Source: Galdieria sulphuraria (Eukaryota > Rhodophyta > Bangiophyceae > Galdieriales > Galdieriaceae). From it: DNA of 64,000 bases. The position numbers were made by a program, and so were the translations under genes. The first letter of the stretch is position 1. Every line of letters starts with the position of its first letter. A model generated the notes under the pieces. The model was not told the DNA's origin and ran no database searches. It was given only the letters and a program-made list of their open reading frames with translations. Below are positions 34,853 through 45,904 of this stretch, one piece after another. The DNA lies in assembly GCF_000341285.1 (NCBI RefSeq), contig NW_005178415.1, positions 27,662-91,661 of the forward strand. The letters run 5' to 3'.

Positions 34853-36685
34853 ATGGAGCGTTCAACACACTTGAGTTCTCAAACTCTCGGTGTTCAGACA
34901 GAGTCACAAGAAGAGGTGGAGCAGCCGTTGGGGAGAGAGTTTCGCAACAGTCGAAGAAGAGCTGCTCTACACCCTCCTGAAGAGGAGGAAAGAGAAACTA
35001 GGCGCTTACGTACGCTGTCACCTTCCCCTTTTACGGAAAACAATGCGTTGGGACCCACAAACAACCATCTTTTTCTCTCAGGACTTTCTACAAGATATAG
35101 AAATAATTTTCGGTCAGAAAACAGGCGCAATAATCTTCATTGGAGAAGTAACTTATCTGATACTGAAGGTACCAGAGAGTCACGTGGGAATGCAGAAGAG
35201 GAGACTATTGACGTGGACCCCTGGTTGTCCTCACGTGATGGTATAGAAATGGAAGAGCGAGATAGTCATTCAGAAGAGCACTTTGAAGGAAGAAGAGCTT
35301 TATGGAGAAGAATAATTAGTCGAGCTCCTTCGTATTCTAATAACAGAGGCTTAACTGCGTCAGATACAGGTCCCGCAGATTTGGATCCTGAAGAGTATTT
35401 TTATCATCCTACATTGTTTAGAAGTAATTCCACCGGAAGAAGTCGGCCAACGAGAGCGTTTCGTTTTTCCAGAGAGGAAAGAGACGATACTTTTGAAGCT
35501 CCGACAACGGAGACACGTCGAATAGGCATGAATGGAACTTCTTTTTTCAGTGGTATTCCTTGGGAACCAGACCGACCTTCCAATACATCCCTGAGAAACT
35601 GGTCATCCAGAGCCAATATGACGTCTCGTTTCCAGTTGTACGAAACAGGAGTACAAGAAGATTTGTTATCCAGTGATAGTTCGGATAATAGTGACCAGGA
35701 AATATCAGCACGTCCTTCAGGAACTCGCTTTATTGTTCGTTTTATGAATCGTAGTCAAAGAACAAATGGACAAGCAGAAGATGACGAAGAACAGTATGAT
35801 AGGATAAGAATATCTACTGTTGTTCCAGACAATAGTAGAATGATTCATCCAACCGATTCAACACAACAATCTCCTTCCATTGGAATAATGACGACGACAA
35901 GTACATTAGAAACTGAAGAAGAAGAAAATGTCGAATGTTCCTCTCGACTGCAATTCTTATTGGCTACAGATGGACCTGAAGATGGTCGCACGCACAGATT
36001 AATTATTTCTCGTTTCGGTTTAACTGGATTGATTTTATACAGAAAGTTATTGACCTGTGGGCCTTTCTATCCTCGTTCTCCTGCTCGACTTCTAGTACAT
36101 CTTGCTGGATATTTTTTATTCTTCAAGGATAATTCCGTGCTTGCTTCAAGGACCCATACAGACCAAACATTCCTAGGTCGTCTTCTTGCATTGGATGAGT
36201 CAGAAGCTGGACGACTATTCGATCATTTGAAGACACGGGATCCGATGAAACTATTGATGGAACGATTGCCACCATTTTCGTTGTTGAAAAGAGCCATTAA
36301 AGGCAAGAGACCCTTTTTCCACAATGGACGTGAAGCATTGGTTATCAAATTCGTTTTGGATATCTACGATTACTACTTTAAGCGTGAAGTTCCTCTTTTT
36401 GAAACCTATAGGAAAAAAGTACTCCCATTGTTGGAATTGTTCTATTCTCATATTTCCCAAAGTGTTTTAGATAATGTGTGTTATCAACAATCCAAAGTTT
36501 TAGATAGAATGAAATGGGTAACGGACTGGTCCACTTTTGGAAACAATGCTTGTGAAGATACTGACTTTTTAAAGGAGTTCTTATTCCTTCCCTCACGTGA
36601 AAGTTATATCGAACATTACAAGAATATTTCGAGGCGAATGCGGAATCTGACAGAATCCTTGGCCGTTTCCTCCTTACTTGTTTAA
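34853..36685 (+). CDS. Hypothetical 610-aa protein, disordered N-terminal half
   Basis: Single long exon. The first ~360 residues are Arg/Ser/Glu-rich and disordered, with repeated acidic-basic patches. From about residue 365 the sequence becomes a folded-looking, helix-rich domain: RLQFLLATDGPEDGRTHRLI, then GLTGLILYRKLLTCGPFYPR and a final RESYIEHYKNISRRM. I recognise no family. The frame is also open through 80 codons upstream (from 34607), including the SLSLS and IYIYI translation of microsatellites; I start at the ATG after the repeat. It has an N-terminal style like the RING-H2 gene next door (Ser/Arg-rich, RxxR motifs), but I see no shared domain. Likely nuclear by composition (inference). 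Confidence 0.75.
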   Translation: MERSTHLSSQTLGVQTESQEEVEQPLGREFRNSRRRAALHPPEEEERETRRLRTLSPSPFTENNALGPTNNHLFLSGLSTRYRNNFRSENRRNNLHWRSNLSDTEGTRESRGNAEEETIDVDPWLSSRDGIEMEERDSHSEEHFEGRRALWRRIISRAPSYSNNRGLTASDTGPADLDPEEYFYHPTLFRSNSTGRSRPTRAFRFSREERDDTFEAPTTETRRIGMNGTSFFSGIPWEPDRPSNTSLRNWSSRANMTSRFQLYETGVQEDLLSSDSSDNSDQEISARPSGTRFIVRFMNRSQRTNGQAEDDEEQYDRIRISTVVPDNSRMIHPTDSTQQSPSIGIMTTTSTLETEEEENVECSSRLQFLLATDGPEDGRTHRLIISRFGLTGLILYRKLLTCGPFYPRSPARLLVHLAGYFLFFKDNSVLASRTHTDQTFLGRLLALDESEAGRLFDHLKTRDPMKLLMERLPPFSLLKRAIKGKRPFFHNGREALVIKFVLDIYDYYFKREVPLFETYRKKVLPLLELFYSHISQSVLDNVCYQQSKVLDRMKWVTDWSTFGNNACEDTDFLKEFLFLPSRESYIEHYKNISRRMRNLTESLAVSSLLV

Positions 36686-36732
36686 ATAAAGAAACCTTTT
36701 TTATATAAAATTGTTCAACAAACAAGCTTTTA

Positions 36733-37409
36733 TTACGAAGACATGGACTTGATCCACTCATCCGCAGTTAAGACATCAGCTTGACTTGGAAACACGTGAT
36801 TCAAAAGGGCATCATGCACGACATCGTTGCCATCTGCAACTCCATCACGAATAACGGTGATTTCATAGTCGGCATCTGCAGCCCATCTCAACGTGGAAAG
36901 AATCACTCCGCTAGTAGCAACACCACACATCACGAGATGGGTAGCTTCCAACGCTGACAAAATGGTTTCCAAATCGGTATTGAAATGAGCACCCACTCTT
37001 CGCTTGGTTACCATGTATTCTCCTTCTGTTGGTAAAAGTTCTCGAACGTGCTCACTTCCCGGTGTACCTTGTATCAAAACAGAGCCCATTCCTTCGATAC
37101 GAGCAAATGCTTTGTTGCGTTTGGATATTTCGGGGTACCTATTTCATTCCACTTTATAAAACAGTGCAATCAATTCCTTCTCTACAACTTGCCCTTTTCG
37201 AAATCGAACTCCAACGTGGATCACTGGAATTTTTTTCTCTCTAGCAAAGTACTAAGTTGAAGCAAGTGAATACAGCACTTGACAAGAAGATCTTCACATA
37301 CTAAGGCTTTAGAAGCACCTCTTAAAACAGATTCCTTTTTTTCAGGTGAAATAAACCCCATAATGTCATTTTGAAAGTCACACAATAAAAGTACTGGTTT
37401 CGATGCCAT
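36733..37409 (-). CDS. Isochorismatase-family cysteine hydrolase
   Basis: Exons 37409..37302, 37251..37193 and 37138..36733 give 190 residues, the usual length. Family marks are CDFQNDIM with the catalytic Asp, VIHVGVRFRKGYPEISKRNKAF across the second intron, RRVGAHFNTDLE, and VMCGVATSGVI containing the catalytic cysteine. The second intron uses a GC donor (GG|gcaagt) with a normal AG acceptor; only this choice joins the FRKGYPE motif in phase. Substrates of such hydrolases range from isochorismate to nicotinamide and carbamates, so the reaction is unknown. It converges with the 610-aa gene 47 bp away. Confidence 0.9.
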
Positions 37410-37572
37410 CTCCAACAACAATCTTTCACTCCATTTCGTTGATGAATTCTCTCGACTAGGTATTCACTGAGAACCATTGGACAATCCCACTGCCATTCCT
37501 CTTCTTCATCCCTTCTTGAAAAGTGTCTTCTTATCCAATGATGATCATCTGTCTTTTCTATCCCTTTATCGC

Positions 37573-38213
37573 TTACTTTTCAAGCTCTTGCCAAAGCAAT
37601 TTCCGTTGTTCAGGAGTAAGACAAGTTTCTTCATCGAATAACCGATTCAACATAACATGCAAAGTGACTGGCTTTGTAATAAAGCATATAAAGAATAATG
37701 GGTTCCCTTTATCACCTTGCAATAGACAAGTTGTTTCTTCATTCGTCGTTGCTTGTTTCTTTGTGAACATGTTCAACAACGCAAGGCCCTCCAATACTTT
37801 CTGGTTTGAGTGGGAACTTGTGCAAGATTCCAAGCAAAAATACTGGAGCAAATCAGGCATAACGACGACTGAATCTGAAGAACAAATTAAAGGTGCCTTA
37901 ACACAGACTTGTAAAAAATCATCAACGTCCCTCAAATACCTTGTAAAGTCAGAGGGATCCAAGGCAAGCAAGAGCATTCTTACAGAAATACAATATTTCG
38001 AAGCGCTACAACGCAACGAGGATTGCTCAAAGTGACCAAGGCTGCCTCAAAGTCTTTTTCAACCTAGCAACCAGTTGAGTAGATGAAATTTTCTTGAAAG
38101 TGTCTTACTCTTTCTTTGTCACATAAATAGGTCACTTTGTAACTAGAAAGTGCAAAATGAAGAGCAACGAGAAATCCAACCGAGACTCTTTGCAAAGTAA
38201 GAAGACAACCCAT
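37573..38213 (-). CDS. Hypothetical protein, Leu/Cys-rich, helical (183 aa)
   Basis: Exons 38213..38109, 38063..37984 and 37939..37573 give 183 residues in consistent phase. The N-terminus (MGCLLTLQRVSVGFLVALHF) is hydrophobic, possibly a signal or just a first helix; the remainder looks like stacked helices (VEKDFEAALVTLSNPR, DVDDFLQVCVKAPLI). No family recognised; an armadillo-like fold is possible. The 3' end is unsure: a donor just before the stop (AA|gtaagc) and an acceptor 47 nt later would add an open, acidic segment containing WQWDCPMVLSEYLVERIHQ, whose frame then runs into the next gene. Both versions should be tested with transcripts. Confidence 0.55.
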
Positions 38214-38506
38214 TGTTGAGGACTAAAAAAGATCTTACTTTCGTTCTTCTATTGGGTCAGCCAATACCAACAAAGACTGGTGACACAAACAAGTTGGAAA
38301 AATATTTGGCGCCATTGGATGAGTCCAACAAGCATTTTTCTCTTTCTCAAACGTTATCCTCAACAATTCTAATGGACAACATCTTCTCTCAGCATCTCAA
38401 TCAGTGAAATATATTTCCATTTATTTTCAATGAAAATGATTTTTTGGGTCACAGTATTCTAAGAACAATCCCAGAATATTATCTACAACATGCTATGAGT
38501 GCTATT

Positions 38507-40741
38507 TTACAACCTTACTCTATCTTGTGTACCCGAGACTCGCTTATGATTGATTGGTTCGATATTACTACCAATAGGAGTAATTATGGAGGGCTGAATA
38601 GCCCTTTGATATGACTCAAAGCGCAACCATTCTTTACCAAGTGGCATTTTGGTCGTCCTGTCATATTCTTCTCTCGACTTCATTGGTGCTGGCACAAATG
38701 GTATTGTTAGGGCAGCAGTCTCCTTTACTCGCTTTTCAGATATGATTACATGTTCCAGTCCTCGTTTGGAATCTTTTCTATTTGCCTTTGCTGCCTCCTT
38801 CTTTTTTTCATTTTCAAGTCTTACTTTTTCTGCATATCGTGATGCTCGTGGTTCTTTGATACCAGCACCACCCCAGTTACCCCAACCAGGCAATACCAAA
38901 GTCTCCGGTTGCTCCATTTCCAGTTCCTCTTCAATCTCACGCTCCTTTTCTCTTTCAAAATCATTGTCCTCCGTTCCAGCTTCAACAAACGCTCTTTTCA
39001 AGTAATACTTGTTTTCGTTTGCATCTGAATTTGTAGATATCGAGTCATCCTCCGACTCATCTTCTGCCAAATGGTTTTCATTATGTTGTTTCTCCGGAAT
39101 GAGGTCTTTGCGTGTCTTTACTGAGCTTGTTTGCAGAGGTTCCTTGTGATGATGCTCATTCTTGTCGTTGATTTTCTCATGATGATGGGTAACTAGTGAT
39201 TGGTTGTTACTACTGACAGATTGCTTGTTTTCCTCATTATCCAGTGATATTCCTGTTAGCCAAGGATTGCCAATTACTCCAGGCGATGGTTCAGCATTTT
39301 TGGTATTTTTCACTGTTGACGTGACTTCTATATTCCTCGAGTCAGAACCTTTGCTGTCTGTACGAATAGTTATACGACTCGAAGTGGCAAAAGTAACATC
39401 TCGAGTTTCCATGGCCATGCTAGACAACTTCTTAGAGACTAACAAAAATATCAACACGTATTATCAAAAAAATAAGTAAGTACAACCTTGACTGGGATTC
39501 AAAGCAATTCCGTTCTCTTCACTAGACCGATTATTCGAGGCTTCTTCTTGTCTAATACTTTCTTCTAAAGCTTCCATCTCATCTTCGGTTTCATAATCGT
39601 TTCCATTTGATTCGTCTTGAGGAATATCTTCATCTGATGGCGAAGAAGAATTGTCACTTGACTCTTCTTCTTCTTCAGAGTCCCTCTTTTGCATTCTTTC
39701 TCTTCCAATTTCCAACTGTTCTTGAATAGCTGCTTTTGCAGTTTCTTCCTTATGGGCAGAATTACGTTGCAACTGGCGCTTTACCCATCTACATATATAC
39801 TATCAGGAGTCTATAAAAGTAACCACTGCCCGACTTACTTGGAAGTGTTCTTATGTCTCAGACTCATTCGTTCTTCTGCTCTTGTTTCTACAGCGCTCTG
39901 AGATGATCCTTGGTATCATTGCATCGCAGCCATCTTACCTTTTAACGACTTGGCCTGCTCATTGTTCTTCTTCCCTTTGAAAGACCGATGTGCTTTTCTG
40001 TATCGTTTACTCTTGATTCTCTTGATTCGACGCCGCTTCTGTTCAAAATAGCTCATCAACGCACGCATTTTTGCTTTATAACTTCTCAGTGCTTCAGCAT
40101 CCTAAAAAATGTAACAAAACGACAAAACGGTAACCCAAAAAACCCATACTTTTTTGTCTTCTGCAGTTTTCTTGGCATCCTTCAACTCTTCGGATAACCG
40201 ATTTTCATTTTCAACCAAACTACGCTTGATGACTTGATCAATTTCCTTCTCCAATTCGCACTGTGGTTGAAAACGATTCACCAACTCGTTCACTGTTGTC
40301 GCTTCCTCTGAACGACTAGTCGAGTCTGTGAAATCCACTATTTGAGCTCTCTCAATGCGATGGACCAATGCTTTCCATTTTTTGGAACCCGCCTTGGTTG
40401 CCTCGTATGCGGCTTTTCGTTTGTTTCTTTCAACTTGCGCACGGTGTTCTAACGGTTTCAACGCCTTGCCCTGAATATGAGATACTTGCTCTTTCAAACT
40501 TTCCAATTTCTTCGAAGAATGCAACGAATTTATCAAATCATCTATCGTTACTCCTAGAGCTTTGGGATAAACTGCTACATCGTCTACTAACTGTACAACG
40601 AATAGTCAACAGACAAAAACGACAGCTCTAGACACTGCTATATACCTGCTGAAAATCATCTTGTTTATTCCACCGTATGATGTTTGAAACAACTTGTTCT
40701 TGTGCTTCTGAAGAAAAACTATACTCGTCGTCACTTGGCAT
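38507..40741 (-). CDS. UTP14: UTP14, U3 snoRNP small-subunit processome component
   Basis: Six exons: 40741..40646, 40590..40150, 40101..39939, 39908..39839, 39788..39487 and 39438..38507; 667 residues. The N-terminus has the RKAAYEATKAGSKKW-like block preceding KRRRIKRIKSKRYRK, RAEERMSLRHKNTSKW, and an acidic middle (Glu/Asp/Ser). The C-terminus shows the UTP14 hallmark LPGWGNWGGAGIK, then HVIISEKRVKE, PFVPAPMKSREEYDRT and PLGKEWLRFESYQ. UTP14 activates the helicase Dhr1 in 18S rRNA processing. One intron appears to be just 30 nt (39909..39938), unusually short even here. It is divergent from bL32m with 67 bp between start codons. Confidence 0.93.
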
Positions 40742-40808
40742 AAAAAAACAACACCTTCCAATACCCAGAAAATTGACAATTGTTATTTATCGCCGTAATC
40801 ACTTTAGG

Positions 40809-41156
40809 ATGACCAGTGTACTGTGGTATTTTCCAACCTCTTTTTCTACCTATTTTCGTGCTGCTGCACGTACCTCAGTATTCAGACCTACTCTAGATAC
40901 CAACTGGAATGATTCGTCCTCAGCAATGAGTTTGTTGAAAGATTTCTGGGAATTGCTTGCAGCTCCAAAGAGAAAGACCACAAGAGCATATAAGATGCGG
41001 AGGAAATGGAACCGTGGGATTGAACCACTGCAAAATATAAGTTCCTGTAAACTTTGTGGAAAGCCTATGTTAAAATATCACTACTGTAACCCTTACAGGT
41101 GTCACGAAGCGAAGGTTCGGTTGGCAGTGTTGGAAGGCCGAAAGTCCACAAAATAG
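40809..41156 (+). CDS. Mitochondrial large-subunit ribosomal protein bL32m
   Basis: Single exon, 115 residues. A presequence of about 50 residues (Arg, Ser, Phe rich; VLWYFPTSFSTYFRAAARTS) precedes the L32 core: APKRKTTRAYKMRRKW, then the zinc-binding pair CKLCGKPMLKYHYC with a further C in YRC. This is the bacterial-type L32 with both metal-site halves. Red-algal plastids usually encode their own rpl32, so the nuclear copy with a presequence is most likely mitochondrial (inference). The start is the ATG at the head of the presequence; the longer upstream frame runs into the UTP14 5' region. Confidence 0.85.
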   Translation: MTSVLWYFPTSFSTYFRAAARTSVFRPTLDTNWNDSSSAMSLLKDFWELLAAPKRKTTRAYKMRRKWNRGIEPLQNISSCKLCGKPMLKYHYCNPYRCHEAKVRLAVLEGRKSTK

Positions 41157-42954
41157 ATTAGAATCCTTCGGACTTAGGTTGTAGTAAAATTCTCCTAGTG
41201 GGGTGTCTTTCAAGATACTTCCAGCTCGTGAGAAGTGAAGATTGAGCTGTTGCTTTGACAGTTGTATTGTCCGTTTATTTCTCACTATTCGTAACAGCTC
41301 TCTCAGCTTGGTAAAATGTATTGGCAGCGTGATGCTGTGTTAGTTTTATTACAGTTTGAACCTGGCCTCTGTCGAAGTTTGAAATCATGATAACCCACCG
41401 AGTGAAAATAAAGTGAGTCGCATTAAATCTTTTAGTAGACCAGTGCTCATCTCTAAACAATTAAATATCATTATAACCTAATTTATAGCAAAATTCGTTA
41501 GTACTTGTCAAACAATTTCACTGGTTTATATAATTTTAGAAATTGCTAAGGGATTTGAACTCCCTGCTCAATCTGTGATCAATACAATTATATCTGTCAC
41601 CTCAAAATGAAACGCAGAAGAAGTTACTGAGATCAAATTGTACATCATGGAAACCTATAAGGTCAGCAGAATAATGTGAAAAAATTGACATTAAATTGAA
41701 AACCATACCCTGGCCAGAAAATTAAATTCTTCTTTAGGAGAATTTAAAAAAAATGAATATCAAATGAAAAATTATTTTTTAAATTAACATACACAAGTTT
41801 TTCTTGATTTTTTACCAAATTATATGGCATTTTCTCTTTGAGAAGACAAGGTCTGTTTTATATTTTTTGCTTTTTTTTATTTTTTCTTCTTTAACTGTTC
41901 TGCAAAATTATATTCCGCTGTGAATCTTATTGAAAAATCAGGACCGGCTTTTTAATTTTTGTTCTTGATCGCATGCCTTTTTCTCACAATTTACCACGAT
42001 TTATTTTAAAAATACAAATACACGGCTTACATTCGCTGCTATAATTGCTGCTTTTGTTGTCTTATCTTTATTTTGTTTAGTCAATTTTAGATAGCCGAAG
42101 CAATTTTTATTTTGTCCTTTTTGTTGTGTAAGTTTTACTTTAATTGCATGCTTCATAAATTTTTTAGAGTCTGGAAACTTCCAATTTTTATGTGCACATG
42201 CTTTCAGTATAAAAGAAGTTGTTGGATTGAGAATTGGACATTTTTTAGTGTCAATTTGCTTATTGAATAAAACTTACTTTACATGCCGTAACCATCAAGA
42301 TCAATTTCTTGTACTACTTGAAGGAAGCAATTTTGCTTCTTCCAGTCTGAGCGCTTCTATGAACAGTGTTTCTTCTAATTTTGTCTCACAACTTTTTATA
42401 CTAGATATCAAGTCTTGGAACTCTTGAATAACATCATTGCAATCCTTGCTTGCCAAGCTTCCTTCCTTTGTTTCCCTACTTCTATATCATGCTCAGTTTA
42501 TGATATGACTTTGTTTATTTTATCACTCAATTCTGTTGGTATTTTTGATTGAAGTGTAAGAGTTTTGATAGATCTCGGCCCAATTGCTTTCTTGCAATGA
42601 AATCGATCCCTTCATCAATATTCATTTCCCAATTTTTGTTATTGAACTGCGAGAAAATTCTTTTTCTCCACTAGCAAGAAGTTTTATATATTATCTTTGC
42701 GAGAAAATTCCCACCAAGTCTTATTTCAAGCTAGTGTATTCTTTACAAAACAGATCGCATTCCATTTGCTTCATACAGTTTGAAACTAACTAGCCATTGA
42801 ATTTAGTATCCAATGATGAAGCGGGGGAAAAAAATGACTTTTTGCTAATATCCTCGCTTTCGTTGTTTGAAAAAAAATGCAAATCAAATGGCGCCCAAGA
42901 AGAGGATCGCGTTTATTTTGGATCTGCAGTCCTTTTTCACTTTCCCTTTCATAA
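41157..42954. other. AT-rich gene-poor stretch
   Basis: About 1.8 kb with no intact gene. GC is visibly lower than in flanking genes, with long T-rich and A-rich runs around 41700-42200. One stretch on the minus strand looks like decayed coding sequence (see the separate entry). No tRNA, rRNA, transposase or terminal repeats were seen. It may be a relic of an inserted element or of a lost gene. Confidence 0.6.
42280..42620 (-). pseudogene. Decayed coding remnant, coiled-coil-like
   Basis: Reading the minus strand, two protein-like segments sit in different frames. One contains AIGPRSIKTLTLQSKIPTEL (about 42560..42505) and ends at an in-frame stop. The other, about 42470..42290, has CNDVIQEFQDLISSIKSCE and ALRLEEAKLLPSSSTRN before a stop. 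Together they resemble a coiled-coil protein, but I could not join them by a GT..AG intron in phase, and no ATG start is obvious. Either a pseudogene or a real gene whose exons I mis-assign. Confidence 0.35.
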
Positions 42955-45873
42955 ATGGTTGTTCCAGGAAAGCGAAGATATGAACCTTTTCAAGACGATG
43001 AAGACTACTTCCTTCAAGAGGAACATTCTCTTCCATATCAGAGGAGAAGTAGAACCGATACAAAAACAGGAGCCAATAACGAAAGCAACGATGAATTTGT
43101 TTACATCGTGTCACTCATAGAGAATAAGTCTAAAGAAGTGGGAATAGCTGCTTACAATTTAAAGTCGTTCGAAGTAGAGCTTCGACAATTTGTAGATAAT
43201 AACACTTACTGGACCACATTATCTACATTATGTGTGTTAAAGTAGGTCCCTTTTCTTTTGCATTTCTCTAACAAATGATCCGTAGCCCTGTCGAGATTCT
43301 CATATCTTCTACGAGTACTGGAAAAAGCATGCACAATGCACTTCTCCTCAATCCTATAATAGCCAATGTTCCAGTAAGAGAAAAAAATTCAAGTTGTTTC
43401 AGCAAATGGAAAGTTAATCTTGTTTGTAAAGATGACAACTCTAGATAGAAAATACTTTAATGATACTCAAGGAATGCTATATTGCGAAAAACTCACTGTT
43501 GAAAAGGATAATCTGCAGGACTTAATTGGCAGACAGGTTCCAAGATACTTAGCTCTGGCAGCATGCTCGGCTTTGATCAAATATGGTATGCGAGACACAT
43601 TCTTTTAGCTACATAGCTTCACTTTATTCTTAGTGGAAAACGTCCAATGTTGTACCTTTGCTCGAGGAACTCTAAGATTGAAATTTAAGGACAATGAGGA
43701 CACTCTTCTTATGGATTATGAAACGCTGCAGAGTCTGGAAATTGTTTCTTGCAATGCTAAAGTTTGTGGAATTCCTAATCCTCAACATAGTACTGTTTTG
43801 AGAAACTTAAATTTTTGCAAAACAAGAATTGGAACAAGGTATCTCCGAAAAAGTCTTTTGGAGCCGCCTTGTGATTATGCAACTATTACAACCAGACAAG
43901 AAGCTTTGAAAGAACTTACACAAAATGAAAGTTTATTCTTTCAAATACAAACGAGTCTAGTTCAGTTCCCGGATTTGGAAGGAATTCTAAGTCAAATAAT
44001 TCAGGTTGTTCTAACTTGAACATACTTCAGTCTTTACTTGATCATCATTTTGCATAGGTCCAAAAAAGAGACGATGTCGACAGAAGAAAACGTCCTGGCC
44101 TCTTGGAATCAGAAATTCAAACTGTAGATATAAAATTAATAAGAAATTTCTTGCTATTGACAAAAGCACTTGGCCAAGTCCATGCTATTCTGGATGCAGT
44201 GTGTCGAGGTCGAAGTCCATTGATTGCCTCTATTTCAACAAGTCTCCGAAATCCATCTCTATCCAACATGTTCAACTTGGTTACTCAAGTTATTGATAGT
44301 GAATCTCCATCAAACAGAACTGGAGATAAGATAAGACTTGAAGGTGCTTATGCTGTTCGCTCAGGTCGCAACGAGCTTTTAGACTTGTCCAGGAAAATTC
44401 TTTCTGAAACCATTGACCAGATTCATCACTATTTCCAAAGTCTTCAGAATATTCCCGGGTTTGAAAGGGCTTCATTGGCTTATTCGCAATCGAGAGGTTA
44501 TCATATTAAGTTGATAAGCAGTCAATTACCAGACATTGAAGAGGAACTTTTAAGACTTGCACAAAACGCAAATATATTTCGGTATGTAAAGAAAAGCTCA
44601 ACATTTCTGTCCTATATGCCTTAAACTTATCAAATTTGGAACAGTTTTACTACAAGAACACTCAATGGACTCAATATCCGTTGCAGAGAAACATTGAATG
44701 ATATTATTCGAATAACGAATCAAGAGCTTCAAATGCTCCTCAACGAAATCTGGAATGCCGAAAACATGGTTTCTCTTCACTGCCTTTGCGATGCTATTGG
44801 AATTCTGGACTGTTTAGCATCATTTGCATCCTATGTCTCCAAAAGGTTGGAATCTATTCGACAAATCAGCAATTATTATTAACTCGCAGATAGTGAAAGA
44901 CTAGTTCTCCCTAAAATCTCTACAAAGGGTCCCATTGCTATCAAAAATGGTCGACATCCGCTTTTAGAGAAACAAATCAAAAACTATGTACCCCATGACA
45001 CCTTTCTAAGCGCTGCTTCCTCTTTTTATCTCATATCTGGTTCTAATATGTCCGGGAAAACAACATTTATGAAAGCTGTGGCTTCTATATGCGTTCTTGC
45101 TCATGCAGGGTGTTTTGTACCTGCCGACTTTGCATCTGTCTGCTTGATCAACAGAATTATTGTTCGTACAACCACAAACGACTCTGCTGAGGAGAACTGT
45201 TCGTCCTTTTCAAAAGAAATGCGAGAAACTGCTTCCGTTCTATGTTGTCTTGAAGAAATGGAAGCTAAATATCAGCTACGAGAAGCTAGACAAAATAAGC
45301 CTATAATACTTGTAGTGTTTGACGAACTTGCAAGAGCAACAAGTCCCATGGAAGGATTCTCCATCGCATTTGCAGTAGCAGAACAACTCGTCGCATCTCC
45401 AGTTGCATATTGCCTGTTTTCCACACACTTTCAAGAAATGTCGCTATTTGAAGATTTATACGCTTGCGCAAAGAGTTTCTATTTGACTTCTTCCTTTACT
45501 AAGGACGATTCCGACAACTCTGGAAGCCAAAACGCTCACGTTCTCACACGCGGCTTTATCAAGGAAAAAAACTATGGGATCGCTACTGCAAAGGTATCTC
45601 AGTTTACTCTTCATGAAAATGACTCAACGATTTCTTATATAGGAGGCAGGATTTCCATCCAACGTCATCTCCTTGGCAGAGCAACTTGTCGACAATTTTA
45701 CACAACAAATTAGCCGGTGTTTAACCAAAGATTCCTCAGCACAGGAGGAACAATGCAAGAAAGAATTTTCTCTGCTCCAAAAACTCATAGTCTTGAAAAA
45801 CGCAGGACTAGAAAAGGAAAGGTTGAGACAGAAACTAGCCCAGTTAAAGAGCATTGTCTACTCATCCCCATAA
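42955..45873 (+). CDS. MSH4: MutS homolog 4 (meiotic crossover factor)
   Basis: Eight exons: 42955..43241, 43286..43373, 43432..43585, 43634..44004, 44058..44581, 44645..44845, 44894..45593 and 45643..45873; 851 residues, all junctions in phase. It lacks the MutS mismatch-recognition N-terminus, as MSH4 and MSH5 do. MSH4-like blocks include TTLDRKYFNDTQGMLYCEKL, TRIGTRYLRKSLLEPP, AYAVRSGRNELLDLSRK and RGFIKEKNYGIATAKEAG. The Walker A is GSNMSGKTT. Walker B is ILVVFDELARAT, where the usual DELGRGT has become DELARAT. THF appears in the switch region STHFQEMS. MSH4-MSH5 clamps stabilise meiotic recombination intermediates. The partner MSH5 is not in this window. Confidence 0.93.
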
Positions 45874-45904
45874 AAGTAGATACAAAAGTATATGGGAGGA
45901 GAAC

